A stretch of 64,000 nucleotides of DNA from Paralvinella palmiformis (GCA_025642065.1 JAODUP010000481.1:378501-442500); one strand, 5' to 3'; numbered from the stretch's first letter, positions 35,571 through 48,889 are shown. The notes: a model not told the origin generated them from the letters alone. Translations and numbers: made by a program.

Positions 35571-35984
35571 TAGTTGGCAGTATATTACTGGTTTTGTTGT
35601 TCGAGGAGAAACCCTAGGTTGTTGCTTATTCGGTGCAGCCTTATGTTTAGTGCGCAATGATAATAATGTCTCTAGATACAAAACAACATTTGTGGTGTCT
35701 AGGTCAGGTCTTATCAGCCGACTACAGAAAGCCGGCTTTATGTCATGGATAATTACAATCGCTTATTTTATGATTATCTTTTAGATGACGGCTACCAGAC
35801 AACTTACAGAGGTCACCTGACCATCGCTTGACGTCACATCAGCGATACAATCGTGCGAACATTTGCCAGACTGTGGCGTCATCTGCCGGGAACGTTTGCC
35901 GAATTTCGAAGCACGGAGCGAAACTGACGGGATCGGTATTGATTGTCCGTCTCATCTAATGCACAAAAATGAAGGATTACCAGT

Positions 35985-36115
35985 GAAAGGAGCATAGTTA
36001 GAAACTGTGAAGTTCTCGGTTCGAAACCATCAACCAGCTACTGAAGGTATTTCCATGTTGAAACTTGTTGGTTCAACCAACTAAACTATAAGCTAGCAAG
36101 GCGGTAATGAATTAT
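35985..36115 (+). mobile_element. SINE family B-like fragment
   Basis: GTTCTCGGTTCGAAACCATCA and a GCGGTAATGAATTATTGATGG end match family B landmarks. Confidence 0.4.
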
Positions 36116-36379
36116 TGATGGACACAGGTATATGATAAGAATAATTATTTTATGTACTTTTGACTAGGTCATCAGTTTGAAAAGGTGGCGGAATAAAACA
36201 ATAATAGATAATGGTATAACAAAACAATAAACAAATAAATAATTAAATAAATCCAAATAAAAGTTGTCTTCTCTTCGATTTGAGGTTACAATCAAAGCGT
36301 CACAATATCTAAGTTTCCGACTTCTATGCCATTTGTAGACCTCAACTTTAGTGAAATAATAGGCAATTATGAGCCATTG

Positions 36380-36780
36380 TACCTATAGCTACTTAGCTCT
36401 GCCCGAGTCAACTGATGAATACACCAACTGTCGCCGGAGAGCTTCCCATTCCTCCAGTGCAGCGCTCTCTACGAGTGAACGACGACATTCCACGGAACTT
36501 TCTGGGAAGCCATCGATTTTAGATGAAATTACACCACCCGATTGAAGGTCAACGCGACAGGTGAACCGACAGATGGATGGAAGGCCATCGAAGGTCATGT
36601 CGGGTCAACGGCGCTAACAGATGACGAACAGGCGGCGGGTGGTGCCCGTCCGGGAAGCCGTCCAAAATATTGAATATTTTATGAAACGTGATGAAACGCG
36701 ACAAGCAAACGGCGCGTTGTCAGCTGTCATCCGGCTGTGTGTACCGGGCAGCTGGTAGAGACAGGTAATAAATAACGGAG
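36380..36780. promoter_or_regulatory. Unique GC-richer block
   Basis: Non-repetitive DNA with paired GTCATCCGG/ACAGGTGA-type motifs. An open frame on the minus strand (36598-36389) has no recognised motif. A regulatory role is inferred from composition only. Confidence 0.2.
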
Positions 36781-37501
36781 TTCATTTTTTGACACAGCTT
36801 CAGCCGAAACGGTCTATAACTGGCCTAGTTTGGGAATATTTTGCTGGGTAACCTTTAGTTGTATTTATTTCAGTGCCGCACATGAAATATAATATATGCC
36901 AGTTGAGTATATGTCTGATATATATATTCCGGTCAGCGAGTGATCATGTTTCGTCTCAGTTCTGGCTACACCTGGCACATGCAACTAGAATGCGAAACAT
37001 CGGACAAAGTCAGGTACTTTTACCTTAGGTAGAGTAGAGTCTAAATTTCGCAAAACGCTTTGCAGCAGTGGGAGGGCTCCAGGTAATCCGCATTGAGTTG
37101 TCCAGATGTCCAGATGTCCAGTTTCCAGGGCTTATATGAGACTTGGATATCAGTTAACTGGAGATGTGTGCTGCACGTCTGGCGTTTGTTGATGTTTTTT
37201 TTCTTCTCCTAGACTTGTATTTATGCTTGCCATATTTGTGCATCACCGATGTTATCCATTACGCAGGATGTGGACGTGAGCGTATAAAATAATCGAATAG
37301 ATCATTATATGGCATAAACAGATTCTCATCGATAGCTTAAGACTGAGACATAGCTGTCGGATGAGACTGTTAAGAAAGGATGTTCAAAAAATTCATGTCC
37401 AGGTCCAGAAGTATGATTATCTAGTGAGATGGAGCAATTAATAAATGGATATGAGTGTGCGAAAATGCGATTATCCAGAAACTCCTATAATGAGACCCAA
37501 C

Positions 37502-37505
<4 letters not shown>

Positions 37506-37542
<37 letters not shown>
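37506..37542. repeat. (AT)n array
   Basis: Pure AT. Confidence 0.95.
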
Positions 37543-37544
<2 letters not shown>

Positions 37545-37546
<2 letters not shown>

Positions 37547-37860
37547 TACTACCGTTTTTCTCAGTACAATACATCCCAGTATATTATATTACAGTAAAGT
37601 AACTCTCATTGCAGTATCTGCTAGTAAAGTATCTTCCCTAATAGCATAACTAAGCAGAGTATAGCTTCATACAATATACTGTTGTACATTAACTGATAGG
37701 TATTATGCATTTCAGTACAGTATATTCCAGTAGGGTATATCACAGCCTAGTATATTACAGTTCAGCATATTCCATTTTAATGATATCAAATATTCAGGTA
37801 GAGTCTATTTCGGTACGAGGCATTCCAGGACAAGGAATTCCAATACAGTATATTTGGCAA
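37545..37860. repeat. Degenerate CAGTATATT repeat
   Basis: Cores such as CAGTATATTATATTACAG, CAGTACAGTATATTCCAG and TAGTATATTACAG recur every 15-35 nt. Confidence 0.6.
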
Positions 37861-38678
37861 CTTTGTTATCTGTAGCCATGTTATATGTACAGGTAATTAT
37901 AAATAATTAAATTGTATATGCAATAAAATAGCTCTGCACTACCTATGGCGGGTATCTGCTCTACGAAAATACAATAAACTGTCGTTTTTTCTTGATACTT
38001 CCCCATGTGTGATTTATTAAGACAAGAAGACGGACAAATGGCATTGTTTAAAGTTCAAGATGGATTTATCTCAGCACGAGTCATTTTGTTGAGGTAAATC
38101 TATCTCAGACCAGAAACAGTGGCATACACAAATATTCTCACACAATACTTGAGGGAAATTGCCATAAATACTATTTAGGTGGGAGTAGATTAGGATGTGC
38201 AACTCCTCGGCTAACGTCATGGTATGCGGCAGATTGCGGTTTGAAACTCGATTTTGTTTCATCTAGATTTTCTCTCCCAAATATGAAATCTATTTTGAAG
38301 TCACATTTTTGGGAAAGAATTAATTTAAATGAGATCTACATCTTTTGCACTGAGGTAGCTAGCAAGGTTAAACACTACCATTCCGACATTTGTTTTATCA
38401 TACTCCATTTCACAGAATATTAATAAGCAGCATCACGATTGATTTACATTGTCACCGTAATTTGTTTCGGTTGTTATAATTAGTTTTTGCCTGTTTCTAA
38501 TAGCCTTTGTACATCGAGATAATTGTCATTCAGGTTGTATCTTTTTTAGCTTCTTTTCAAATATTGACATTCACTTTAGAAATGGGTTTATTAGGGTTCG
38601 TTATGGAGTTATCTGAGAAATGATTTCAAAACTGGGACGTCATGGTTGAAGAGTGGGAATATCTCTGGAAGTGTATAT

Positions 38679-39482
<804 letters not shown>

Positions 39483-39741
39483 TCAAACGTATCCTACTAT
39501 CTGTTGCATGATGTATATGGCAGCCATATACAATAACCCACCCCTCCCCGAGTTGGAATAAAAAAATAATAAAAATATTGACAGCCTTCAGTTATCGCCA
39601 TCCATTGTTAATATCGCGATATTGGACACAGGTGTCATCAATATTGTATCGACCTCGTACCATTCATTGTAGGATATAGCGATTATTTCGTATATCAACA
39701 GCAACAACCTCAAGCTACCGATGGAGGAGTTCCCCTGCTCC

Positions 39742-39905
39742 AATCAGTAGGGTAATGGGGCTGTAGATCTCCGTGTCGCAGAATCGAATCCCAGCGTTAC
39801 CTGGGTCCCTGATAGGCGTTTCATCTTATAGTCATCTTAGTTCTCTAGGCTGCAGCCCATCGGCCAAGTACCGCATATATTACCAACACCGAGTCCGAAC
39901 GAAGG
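39742..39905 (+). mobile_element. SINE family A, diverged
   Basis: GTGTCGCAGAATCGAATCCCAGCG forms the head, and the body keeps GGCGTTTCATCTTATAG, CTCTAGGCTGCAGCCCATCGGCC and an AAGTACCGCAT end. The match is looser than in the other copies. Confidence 0.5.
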
Positions 39906-40759
39906 AGCCCATCATTGATTGCATCTCCTCAAATCTAGCATAGGCTATTGTGTCTCTAAGTATCCGACGATCTGTTTCACCTCATTACTTCTATCTGTTA
40001 CGTTTGATAAATGACTTCCGGTGAAGATCCGACCAGCACTCCGCTTCCGATGACCGAATATCAGCAATTTTCGGGCTTAATCTGGCGACATATCACCTTT
40101 ATTACCTGTATGACAGGAGGACCGGTATTTATGTTTCGAAATCGTGACCATGGATCCGATGCCAGTAACTTCTGTGCGATGTCTACAAGACGAACCTAAC
40201 TGATCTGATTCATGTGATAAATGTTTGTTTCGACTAAATTACGTATTTGAGGTGATTCACGACAAAATTCTTATACCCAGAACCACAGAGTTCGGATAAA
40301 ATTATTTTGAATCAATCCATTTAAAATCTGAAGCAACTTCACTGTTCTAAGTACTTTTATATTATAATTGCGGTTGAATACCTTGTTGATACCTTCCTCA
40401 TTGCTCGGAGCTGTATAATGGAGTGCTAATCTGAGCTGCACCGGTAGTGTACTTTTTTCAATTATAGTCTCACATAAACTACAATAATCCATCACCGCCC
40501 AACCAATACTTATCTATACCTAGGTTAATTAGTGATCGGGTTAAAGTCCGGTATCCAACATGTTAGCGGGTTTGAACCAAGAACCTACGATTCCTATTTT
40601 CTGGTAGATCACTTTATTACGGGACTAATGGGATTCGGTAATTATAACGTCGGGATAATATTAGGTCGACTTAGAAGGATTTGCTACACGTTTAGTATTC
40701 TGTAAGGAAATCAATTAATCAGTTAAGCGAAACTGATTAATGTTCATAGGATATACTGG

Positions 40760-40828
40760 CACAGACAGACAGACAGACAAACAGAGTAACAAACATACAG
40801 AGAGACAGACAAGTAAACAGACAGATAA

Positions 40829-40871
<43 letters not shown>

Positions 40872-40872
40872 T

Positions 40873-40903
<31 letters not shown>

Positions 40904-41280
40904 AAGAAATAGGCATACAGACAGACATAGAGAAAACCACCCATACAGACAAACAGACAGACAGACAGTCAGACAACAACAACCACAAAAATAATCCTAT
41001 CATAATCTTCATCACCAGTCTCACCGTAATCAAGATCAACAACAATAGTAAGAAGAATAATGGAAACAAGAACAATACCAAAACAACAAAAACAATGACA
41101 ACAGCAACAACAACAACAACGACATCAATAAAATCACATCTTTTAGAATGCCCACAATACAATCCACCATGTCAACAACGACAACAACAATATCAACAAC
41201 AAAAGGAACCTCAACGACTATGACAATTACAACAACAAAAAACAACACCGACCACGACAACAACGACATCGTCTAAAGGG
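40760..41280. repeat. (CAGA)n tetranucleotide tract then CAA-rich tract
   Basis: CAGA repeats (40762-40972) with few interruptions, then about 300 nt rich in ACAACA and AACAAC. Confidence 0.92.
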
Positions 41281-41383
41281 AAAACATTTATAAAAAGGGC
41301 GACGAACAAGAAATGAATTAATTATCTGCACTATGGCGACGTGTCACGTGTCCGTTTGTTGTGACGCGTGATTCATTACAAAA

Positions 41384-41441
41384 TCACGTGACTGTTGGGT
41401 AACATCTGTCATAACTCGGTGGCCATCTTTGCATCACGTGA
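41384..41441. promoter_or_regulatory. Duplicated E-box TCACGTGACTGTT
   Basis: The 13-mer occurs at 41384 and 41434, exactly 50 nt apart, inside otherwise different sequence. TCACGTGA is the palindromic site for MITF/TFE/USF-type bHLH-zip factors. Confidence 0.45.
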
Positions 41442-41511
41442 CTGTTACTCCATTAGTCCATAGGTTGCAGGCGCGCATTAATTGCGCGCGTGTCTTTCTT
41501 AACAACAAATG

Positions 41512-41735
41512 TACAAACACGCACGTGCATGCACGCGCGCGCACGCACACGCCCCCTACACACACATACACCCACATACACACTCACAGACACAGACGCA
41601 CATACACACGCACACGCACGCACGCACGCACGCGCGCCCACACACATACACACACGCTCACAAATACACATATACAGAGATACAGACAGACACACACGCG
41701 CGCGGGCGCGCGCGCATACACACACGAGCTCATAC
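41512..41735. repeat. (AC)n/(CACG)n tract
   Basis: Alternating purine-pyrimidine DNA over 200 nt, including a GCGCGCGGGCGCGCGCGC block near 41698. It could adopt Z-DNA. Confidence 0.92.
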
Positions 41736-41834
41736 TTATTTTATTAATCTAGTATTAAGAGTTTACAACGACAAAATCCTAATTCAGTCAAAATATAGTT
41801 CCTTCTTTGTTACTCTATACTGATATACGGCCTA

Positions 41835-41847
41835 ACACTGACTGACT

Positions 41848-41878
<31 letters not shown>

Positions 41879-41995
41879 AGACTGACAGACTGACTGACGG
41901 ATTGACTCACTCACTCACTCACTCACTCACTCACTCACTCACTCACTCACTTATAATTAAATATATAAACTCTCTATTTTTCCACTTTGTGATAT
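41835..41995 (+). mobile_element. Microsatellite-bearing element: (ACTG)n, (ACTC)n and conserved flank
   Basis: ACTG repeats, then ACTC repeats, then a 3' flank TATATAAACTCTCTATTTTTCCACT...GTGATATACC. The flank recurs at 52025-52075 after another (ACTC)n. A shared flank next to a shared tetranucleotide marks a dispersed element, as in mollusc 'pearl'-type or Helitron-derived elements. Confidence 0.7.
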
Positions 41996-42606
41996 ACCCC
42001 TAAAACATATATTACAGCATTTTATTTACCTATAAAATAAAAGCCAAACAGATTATCTATAACCCTTCATAGAGGTTAAAGGAGGTATGTGTTACCAAGA
42101 CGTCAACAAAAGGAAACGTTATAGCTTAAAAGATATTTGCACTCATTGGAAAACGAAACGACTGCAACTAAGTTAATTAATTAATATCTACGTTGTACAG
42201 GTTAGCACTCTTTCTGTTTCAAGATGTTACAACCATCTTTTAAATATATCAACGGTAATTCACTTAAATGTACCTATGAACTCTTGTCTATTGGAACGTT
42301 TTGATGTAGGCCCAGTCTATCCAGACAGATACTAGTTGCTCGAGGTACTTGTCTCAGGTCAAGTGATATGGCGAATGGTCGTTTTTTGTTGATGAGGTTT
42401 CCGGCGAAGTTTACAAATGAGTCATCTGTTGAAAAATTCATTATGTTCTAAAAATCCACCAATTAAAAGTTGATTTGGCAGGTAAATACTACTACTACTA
42501 CGACTAGTACTATTAATTATTATTATTATTATTATTATATAGACTTAACAAACCTTCTTTACCAGTAAGAATCGTTAAAAACCCTGTATAGTCATATCTC
42601 AATCAG

Positions 42607-42680
42607 ATGTATCTAAAACCAGATAAGAATTTTACCTATATTATCGATGGTTACAATTTCTCATATGGTTTTAGATACAT
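42607..42680. repeat. 74-nt imperfect hairpin
   Basis: Arms ATGTATCTAAAACCA (42607-42621) and its exact reverse complement (42666-42680), with further imperfect pairing inwards (GATAAGAATTTTACC against GGTTACAATTTCTC). Size and bulges are like a miRNA precursor, but a decayed foldback element is equally possible. Confidence 0.55.
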
Positions 42681-42682
42681 CC

Positions 42683-42719
<37 letters not shown>

Positions 42720-43564
42720 GTGGTTGTTGTTGAAATTCGAAAAGCGGGATTATTATATGGTATGTTGGACACGGATTAGTGACCTCAGCGCCACCTAGCG
42801 GATTAGTTACGAGAACCTTGCTTCATTGTTATTGTTTGATTCCAGAGAGTGAGATTTGCCTTACTAATCTGTTTAAGGACTGCACAATGTATATATCAGT
42901 ATATTTATCTCATCGATCGAATCTCAAGGTCATATAGCTGGGGGTGATACAAATGTTTACTTGGATGGGAGCTTCCAGAGGTATTTAGTGAAGAAAAAGC
43001 GCCATACTACATTACATGGTATGGAATCGCCAGGCCATGGGGCCTTGATAGGGGGGGGGGGGTCTTGGAATTCCTAGATCGACTGCTATAGAGGTATGTT
43101 TAGCTCTATGGATGATGGCATTCGTGTGCCATCCTCTGACACATCTCTAATTGGCGTGACATATCACAGATAAGACAGCATTTAGGTGGCTACTTATTCT
43201 TCTAATATTAAATTATGAGAAGTGCCCGAGTTTGAGTTAATAACCATTGGCGATTATCGGATTATAATAATCAGTTGATAAATCGATATCGATCATAATT
43301 GGTTTACCGAATATAGATAGGGGTCATCAATCTTGGCTTATAAAAGTTAGGTCTGCCTGTGTATGACATGTGAGGGTGAACGGGACTAAATGCTTTGTCC
43401 TACGGCTAAGTGCGTGTGGGTGTTTTAGTAGTGTTGATAAGCCACTGGCACAGAAAATCACGGATCAAAAATATAAATGAACAATTAATCAAGGTACTGA
43501 TTCCATTAAAGCAACTTTTCATGCTGAGAAGTGTAACGACTCATCAGTCCCCACATAACGCACA

Positions 43565-43742
43565 CACACATGCACGCACACGCACACACACACACACGCC
43601 AGCGTATGTTCTCAAACATACACATACACACTCGCCCGCATATGCACGCACACACACACACACGCGCGCGCGCGCACACACACACACACACACACGCCAG
43701 CGTATGTTCTCAAACATACACATACACACTCGCCCGCATATG
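43565..43742. repeat. (AC)n tract with an exact duplicated unit
   Basis: GCCAGCGTATGTTCTCAAAC and the following 25 nt occur at 43598-43642 and again at 43696-43740, 98 nt apart and identical. Confidence 0.92.
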
Positions 43743-44732
43743 TAAGAAAGTTATGTCGTTGTTGCAACATGTTTGAGTTTATTAGCTTTGTTATGTATAA
43801 TGTAGAATCTATATTGTCGTCTTCTTATGTGGTCTGGCGAAACGACCTATTAATTCATACAATGCTGCTTGATGGATTTATACTCCTGGAGTCGTTTGTT
43901 ACTCCGCAGGCATCTCCATGGGTATTAAGCTGCGGACAGAGTGTTTTCCCATATTATGAGTAATTAGATTACACTGATATAGGAAATTTGTTAAATGTAT
44001 AGCTATTATAATCCCGACGTGTCATTCGCAGTATCGGAGATCTGCCTGAAATCCGCTGTTCTCGACCATGGGTCAAATAGATCAAGTGGATAGGCGCTTT
44101 AATTTAGATCCCACCACACCTAACTGCATATACTTAGGGACGCTAATTTATGCGTGAATGAACGTTCCCTTAGTGATGAACGGAAACGTATGAGGGTTAG
44201 CTGTTAGGTTCGAGTAAATCGTAGTATTTACTCAGGTTTGAGACGATATTTCGTTCTAGTCCAGTAATAATCCATTGTGCGGTATTGCTACTTTGTTTTT
44301 ATTTTATTTTAATCGCTTAGTGAGTCCATACAGTGTTAGTGTACATTCTCTTTGTTACGAACAAACTGTAATGTTTGTTAACACGCTGAGGCTATATATA
44401 GGGCTTGAATTTTCACTTAGGTTAGAGAAGAACTTCGACGCCAGACCAGTCGGACGTGTATTGATACAATCTCCATTTATGACGATAAATTTTAAGAACC
44501 CTATATGGATTAATGCTAATCGACAAATAACAGACTAACAGACGAACTGACTGACCGACTGACTGACCGGTGTTCTTTTAGGGTTCATCTATTTAACGAC
44601 ATGGCCTCAGAACACCAAACTCTAAACTTCCATAAGAACCTATATATCCATAAATCTATAGTTACATAAACTTACATGTACATCAATCTAAACATACATC
44701 AAACTAAACATATATGAGACTTCTCCCCCTTT

Positions 44733-44832
44733 ATCTCACTCTCTGTGTGCGTGTGTATGTACATGTATATATGTATGTATTTCTGTAGTTGTGTGTGTGC
44801 GCGCGTGTGTGTGTGTGCGCGTGCGTGTGTGT
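44733..44832. repeat. (GT)n/(GC)n tract
   Basis: GT-rich alternating DNA with GCGCG inserts. Confidence 0.85.
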
Positions 44833-45087
44833 ATTAAATACACTGATATAAATAATAAATTTTTATCGTTTCTGCACCTTATATAGCCATCATCAACCAT
44901 CACACGGTCTGTATTATAGCGAGGTTGACTAGACAGTTCTGGCGTCATTAATATATGTAATTCCTGTTTCCGGAAGTGGATGTCACAAAATACCGAAGGG
45001 AACTCATCACGTGGTACGATCACGTGCACGGCTTATACGAAATGATTAATTACCAAGGTTCTCATGTCTATAGCGACACGCCACTGG

Positions 45088-45245
45088 GACATGGTGGCAC
45101 AGTGATGGAGTGATGGACTAGAATACCAGAAGACTGAGGTTCGAATCTACCAGTTTTCCATGGTTCATTAATGTCCTTACAACTTAACTGGGGGATAATT
45201 GATCACTTGATTGGACAACGATGGATTATTATAAATCATCAAATG
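45088..45245 (+). mobile_element. SINE family B
   Basis: CATGGTGGCACAGTGATGG head, GAGGTTCGAATCTACCAG B box, ATTGATCACTTGATTGG and ACGATGGATTATTATAAATC body. A SINE A copy follows about 50 nt later. Confidence 0.65.
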
Positions 45246-45292
45246 ATAATGAATAACCTTGAGTCAGTACATACTACCTAAGATTGGTAGAG

Positions 45293-45490
45293 TACTTCCG
45301 TGGTCTTACTGGTAGCGCGTTAGATCACTACAACCTGAGTTCGAATCTGGGTGTGGGCATATCTGAAGAGTGTTTCATCTTTGAATTCGCTTCATTGCCT
45401 TTGGATGTTGCCAGGCCCATTTAACCTAGCATGTGCACAGATGTGGCCATAAAACATCAATCATCATCATCATTATCATTATCATCACCT
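45293..45490 (+). mobile_element. SINE family A, near full length with (CAT)n tail
   Basis: ACTTCCGTGGTCTTACTGG head, GAGTTCGAATCTGGGTGTGG, CAGGCCCATTTAACCTAGC and CATAAAACATCAATCATCAT tail. It is one of the best-preserved copies and directly follows a SINE B copy. Confidence 0.85.
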
Positions 45491-45689
45491 AAGAATTATA
45501 ATAATGCCAGGATTAGTCACGTAGTGTAAAAATAGCCTTATGCAATATGACTCATCTTTAGATAAGCAATATAGCAAAGAATATTCCCTACCAAGATAAC
45601 TATGATGTTTACAACTGATGGAAAAACGTGTTATGTTCGATCTATTCGATGAGTAAGGCCCTAAATGTATTACATTATTTATTTACTTC

Positions 45690-45990
45690 ATTGCACCAGC
45701 ATCCCCGTCTCCTATTCAAATCCCGGCGCCTTTTTATAAAAGTCCTGGCGTTAGACTTCAGCACGGAGGCGGCTAAAGACAATGACACAATTAGGAGACG
45801 TCACTTGGACCGTGCCATGACGGATACTGCTCGGAGAGAAACGATATAGGAGAATGATCGCGTGTCACGACCCTGACATTTCTTATCCCGTTAAACAGAA
45901 ACATGGCGCATCTAAATCTCTCCCGGGCCATTTCGTGGAGGAGCAGGTCGGCGGCAGTGTCCGTGCCATTGCTAAGGTTTTCCCCTAAAT
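45690..45990. promoter_or_regulatory. Unique GC-richer block
   Basis: Non-repetitive DNA between repeats. It contains AGACGTCAC at 45799 and a 73-codon open frame on the + strand (45628-45849) with no recognised domain. Possible regulatory DNA. Confidence 0.2.
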
Positions 45991-46129
45991 ATATAACGGG
46001 CGGTAAATAGTATCACTGTCAGACGACAGCAGGGACCTGTTCCGTTGGTGTTTGTTTTGTTTGGTTTTGGGGTGGGGGTGGAGTTGAGCGACATTAGACC
46101 GCTTCTGGACATTGTTAGACTGTTTTGTT

Positions 46130-47480
46130 TTTGTTTTTGTTATTCGGTTTTTGCTGTTCTGTAAAATGGACAATTTTTCAGTTCTTCTTTAATATGGTTC
46201 TCTATAACCTGTGATTATTTAGCAGTTCTTATGGAAAATGTAAGACTTCTAGTTCGTGGTTTCGTACATTAGATTGTTTAGTTATTCTTATAGTTTTTCA
46301 TATAGAGTACGCCTTTCTGGGTGTTCTTGGTGTTATGTATGATGGAGAAGTGTTTGAAATTTGTTGTCATGATTCTATATAGAGATGATGATGATTGATG
46401 TTTTACCACTACATTTGTATACATGGTAGGCTAAATGGACCAACCGACCTCCAAAGGTAATGGAGCAAAGTCAACACCCTTCAGAAACACCCTTCAGATA
46501 TGCCCACGCTGAGATTCGAACTGAGGAGGTAGTGATCTGTGATCCACCGCGCTACCAATTATACCACGGAGGCTCTCTCTGTATAGAATACATCTGTTCA
46601 GTTAGCTGTTCTCGTAGTTTTCTACAATACACGGCTTTTTGGCTAGACTTCCGTTTTTGTATAATGTACGACTGTTTAGCTGTTGTTGTAGTTTTATGTA
46701 TAATATACGGCTGGTTATCTATGGTTGTGGTTATTATATATATAATGCACGACTGTTTAGCTGTTTTTTTGGTGTTTTTATGTATAATATACGACCGTTT
46801 AGCTATTGGTGTGGTTTAATCACAACGCACGACCGTTTAGCTGTTGTTGTGTTGTTACGTAATATACAACAGTTTGGATCTTCTTCTGGATTTATATAAG
46901 GCTCAAACGCTCGGTTGTTGTCGTGGTTCTGTACAATGTCAGACTGTTTACTGTTTAATTTAAGACTGTTCTCGTAGTCATGTATAGTCTAAATATGTTT
47001 GTTGCTCCAATCTTCGGTGTAATATAAGACTGTTTTGTTTTTCTCGTGATCATGTCTCATATGAGATAGTTAGTTGTTTTTCTGGTTCCGTACAATGTGG
47101 AACAATTTTTTTATTTTCAGTACACAGTCTAACTATTTAGTTGGATTGTTGTCGTGGTTCTGTGTATAAACGATATTCAGTTGTTCTCGTGTTTCTGTAT
47201 AAAGCGTGACTATTCAGTTGAGTTGTTCTGGTTGTTGCGTATAATATAGAATATTTAGTCCTCGTGGTTCCGTAAAGAATACCACTCTTTGGTCGGCCTT
47301 TTCGTCCTCTGTTATACACGGCTGTTTATTTGCTGGCGGAGCTTAATATAATTTATGGCGGTTTAAGCTTTCTTCGGGTTTTGTTTAATGCTCAAATGTT
47401 CATTTGTCGTCGTGGTTCTCTTTAGTATACGACTATTTAATGGTTTATGTGGTCCCGTGTTAACATACGACTATTTAGCT
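46130..47480. repeat. 1.3-kb degenerate minisatellite, about 50-60-nt units
   Basis: Units read roughly as TGTATAATATACGACTGTTT followed by AGCTGTTGTTGTGGTT. The clearest copies lie at 46655-46870, and traces continue past 47640 (ATGTACGACTG). A SINE A copy interrupts it at 46380-46585. Confidence 0.7.
46380..46585 (-). mobile_element. SINE family A inserted within a minisatellite
   Basis: In reverse: GATGATGATGATTGATGTTT tail, GGTAGGCTAAATGGACC, AACACCCTTCAGATATGCCC, GAGATTCGAACTGAGG head. GTTTCGTACATTAG-like repeat units lie on both sides, so the SINE entered an existing array. A short AACACCCTTCAGA duplication lies inside it. Confidence 0.82.
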
Positions 47481-47497
47481 AGTCTCCTGTTGTTTTT

Positions 47498-47593
47498 TCT
47501 CGCTCTCGCTCTCACCCCTCTCTCTCCCTCTCTCCCTCTCTCTCCCTCTATCTCTCCCCCCTCTCTCTCTCCCTACCCATCTCGCTCCATCCC

Positions 47594-47659
<66 letters not shown>
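47498..47659. repeat. (CT)n-(AT)n compound array
   Basis: C/T-rich tract switching directly to AT at about 47627. Confidence 0.93.
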
Positions 47660-47661
<2 letters not shown>

Positions 47662-47864
47662 GTACGACTGTCGTTGTCGGCTAATTGTTGCCGTGGCTTG
47701 TCTGAAGCAGTAGGAGACTCATTAGCTTGACCACCATATATCAGGCCGCAGGAGCAGGTGGAAGACAAACTCTGCGGACGATCTTAGACAGGAAACTTAT
47801 GACAGAGAGAGTCGGTCGGTCCATCATCGAGTAAAGGAAGAGAAATCCCGAATGGACGAGGGCA

Positions 47865-48400
47865 AAGGACAATAGTGTAACATGTGTCGGAGTGTCGGGG
47901 GGGGGGGGATAGTGAACAAAGGGTAACGGTGTGACAGTTTGACACACGTCATCGGAGTACACGAACAAAGGACAACAGTCGGTTACATTTCGGATTGGGT
48001 GAGAGAAACAATGGGAGGGGTGGGGATTTAATGTGAAATGGGGTTGAAAAGGCATTAATAAAGATAATGATTTGTCCTGATCAGAAAATGATTAGGACAA
48101 AGGACAACAGTTTGACAGATATTAGAACATAATAAGTACACACAGATAATGCTGCATATATTGCGTCATAAGCGGGTTAAAGACCAACATCGCGATACGC
48201 ATAAGGTCACGATATAAAATAAGGAATACCAGTGTGACATCTGGCTTAACAACGCGAGAACAAAAAGACGTACATGCGTCACAATTACGCACAGATATAG
48301 AATAATAGCATGACTGTTTTCTGACGAAGAGGACAACAAAGGACAATTGTATTGCGTTGGAACAAAGTGAATACAAAATGACAACGTAGTGACATTTTCA
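47865..48400. repeat. Degenerate repeat of ACAAAGGACAACAG units
   Basis: Cores at about 47865, 47915, 47963, 48098 and 48335, often followed by TGACA. Spacing is irregular. Confidence 0.45.
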
Positions 48401-48404
48401 GAAC

Positions 48405-48770
48405 GGAATAACCAGAAAATGGAGCCATCAAGTGTCGTAATCGCAGATAAAGACGCATCGGCTATTTATAGAATTATTTCTCTTGCTCGTTTCCCCTTTG
48501 ATGTCTTACCTGTTCCGGAAGCTCGCTGGCGTTGCGCCGTATTCCGGATTTTGATGCCATCTAGTGATTATTTCTCATTCCGGATAGAACGTCGTGACTT
48601 GGCCGGAACAAGGCATTATCATGTAAAGTCAGCCGGGCCCGGACCGTCCTGGATAGGCCGGTTCTTTATGGATTAGCGGCAATGGCTGAGGACTTTCTTG
48701 TCCTTGGCGTGAGATGTCTTAGACGAGTCCCATGGGGTCGGACCGGGGATAGACGTGAGTGGCTATAATA
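48405..48770. promoter_or_regulatory. Unique block with exact MEF2-type site
   Basis: CTATTTATAG at 48462-48471 matches the MEF2 consensus exactly. Surrounding DNA is GC-richer and non-repetitive. An open frame at 48389-48676 (95 codons) covers it but has no recognised domain and could be chance. Confidence 0.3.
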
Positions 48771-48885
48771 CGTAATAAATCATAGCCTTCATGTTGTCAA
48801 CTGGTGATGGCTAATCAGCATAAATCAATGTCAGAATTGATGGATTGGTGACATGCACGCAACGGACAGGCAAAAAGATACGGAC

Positions 48886-48889
<4 letters not shown>

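Noticed and set aside
40737..41162. Cys-Leu-Ser-Val-rich open frame
   Set aside because: It is a by-product of (CAGA)n and CAA-rich simple repeats.
46460..46819. 119-codon frame on the + strand
   Set aside because: It is made of a SINE in reverse and minisatellite units.
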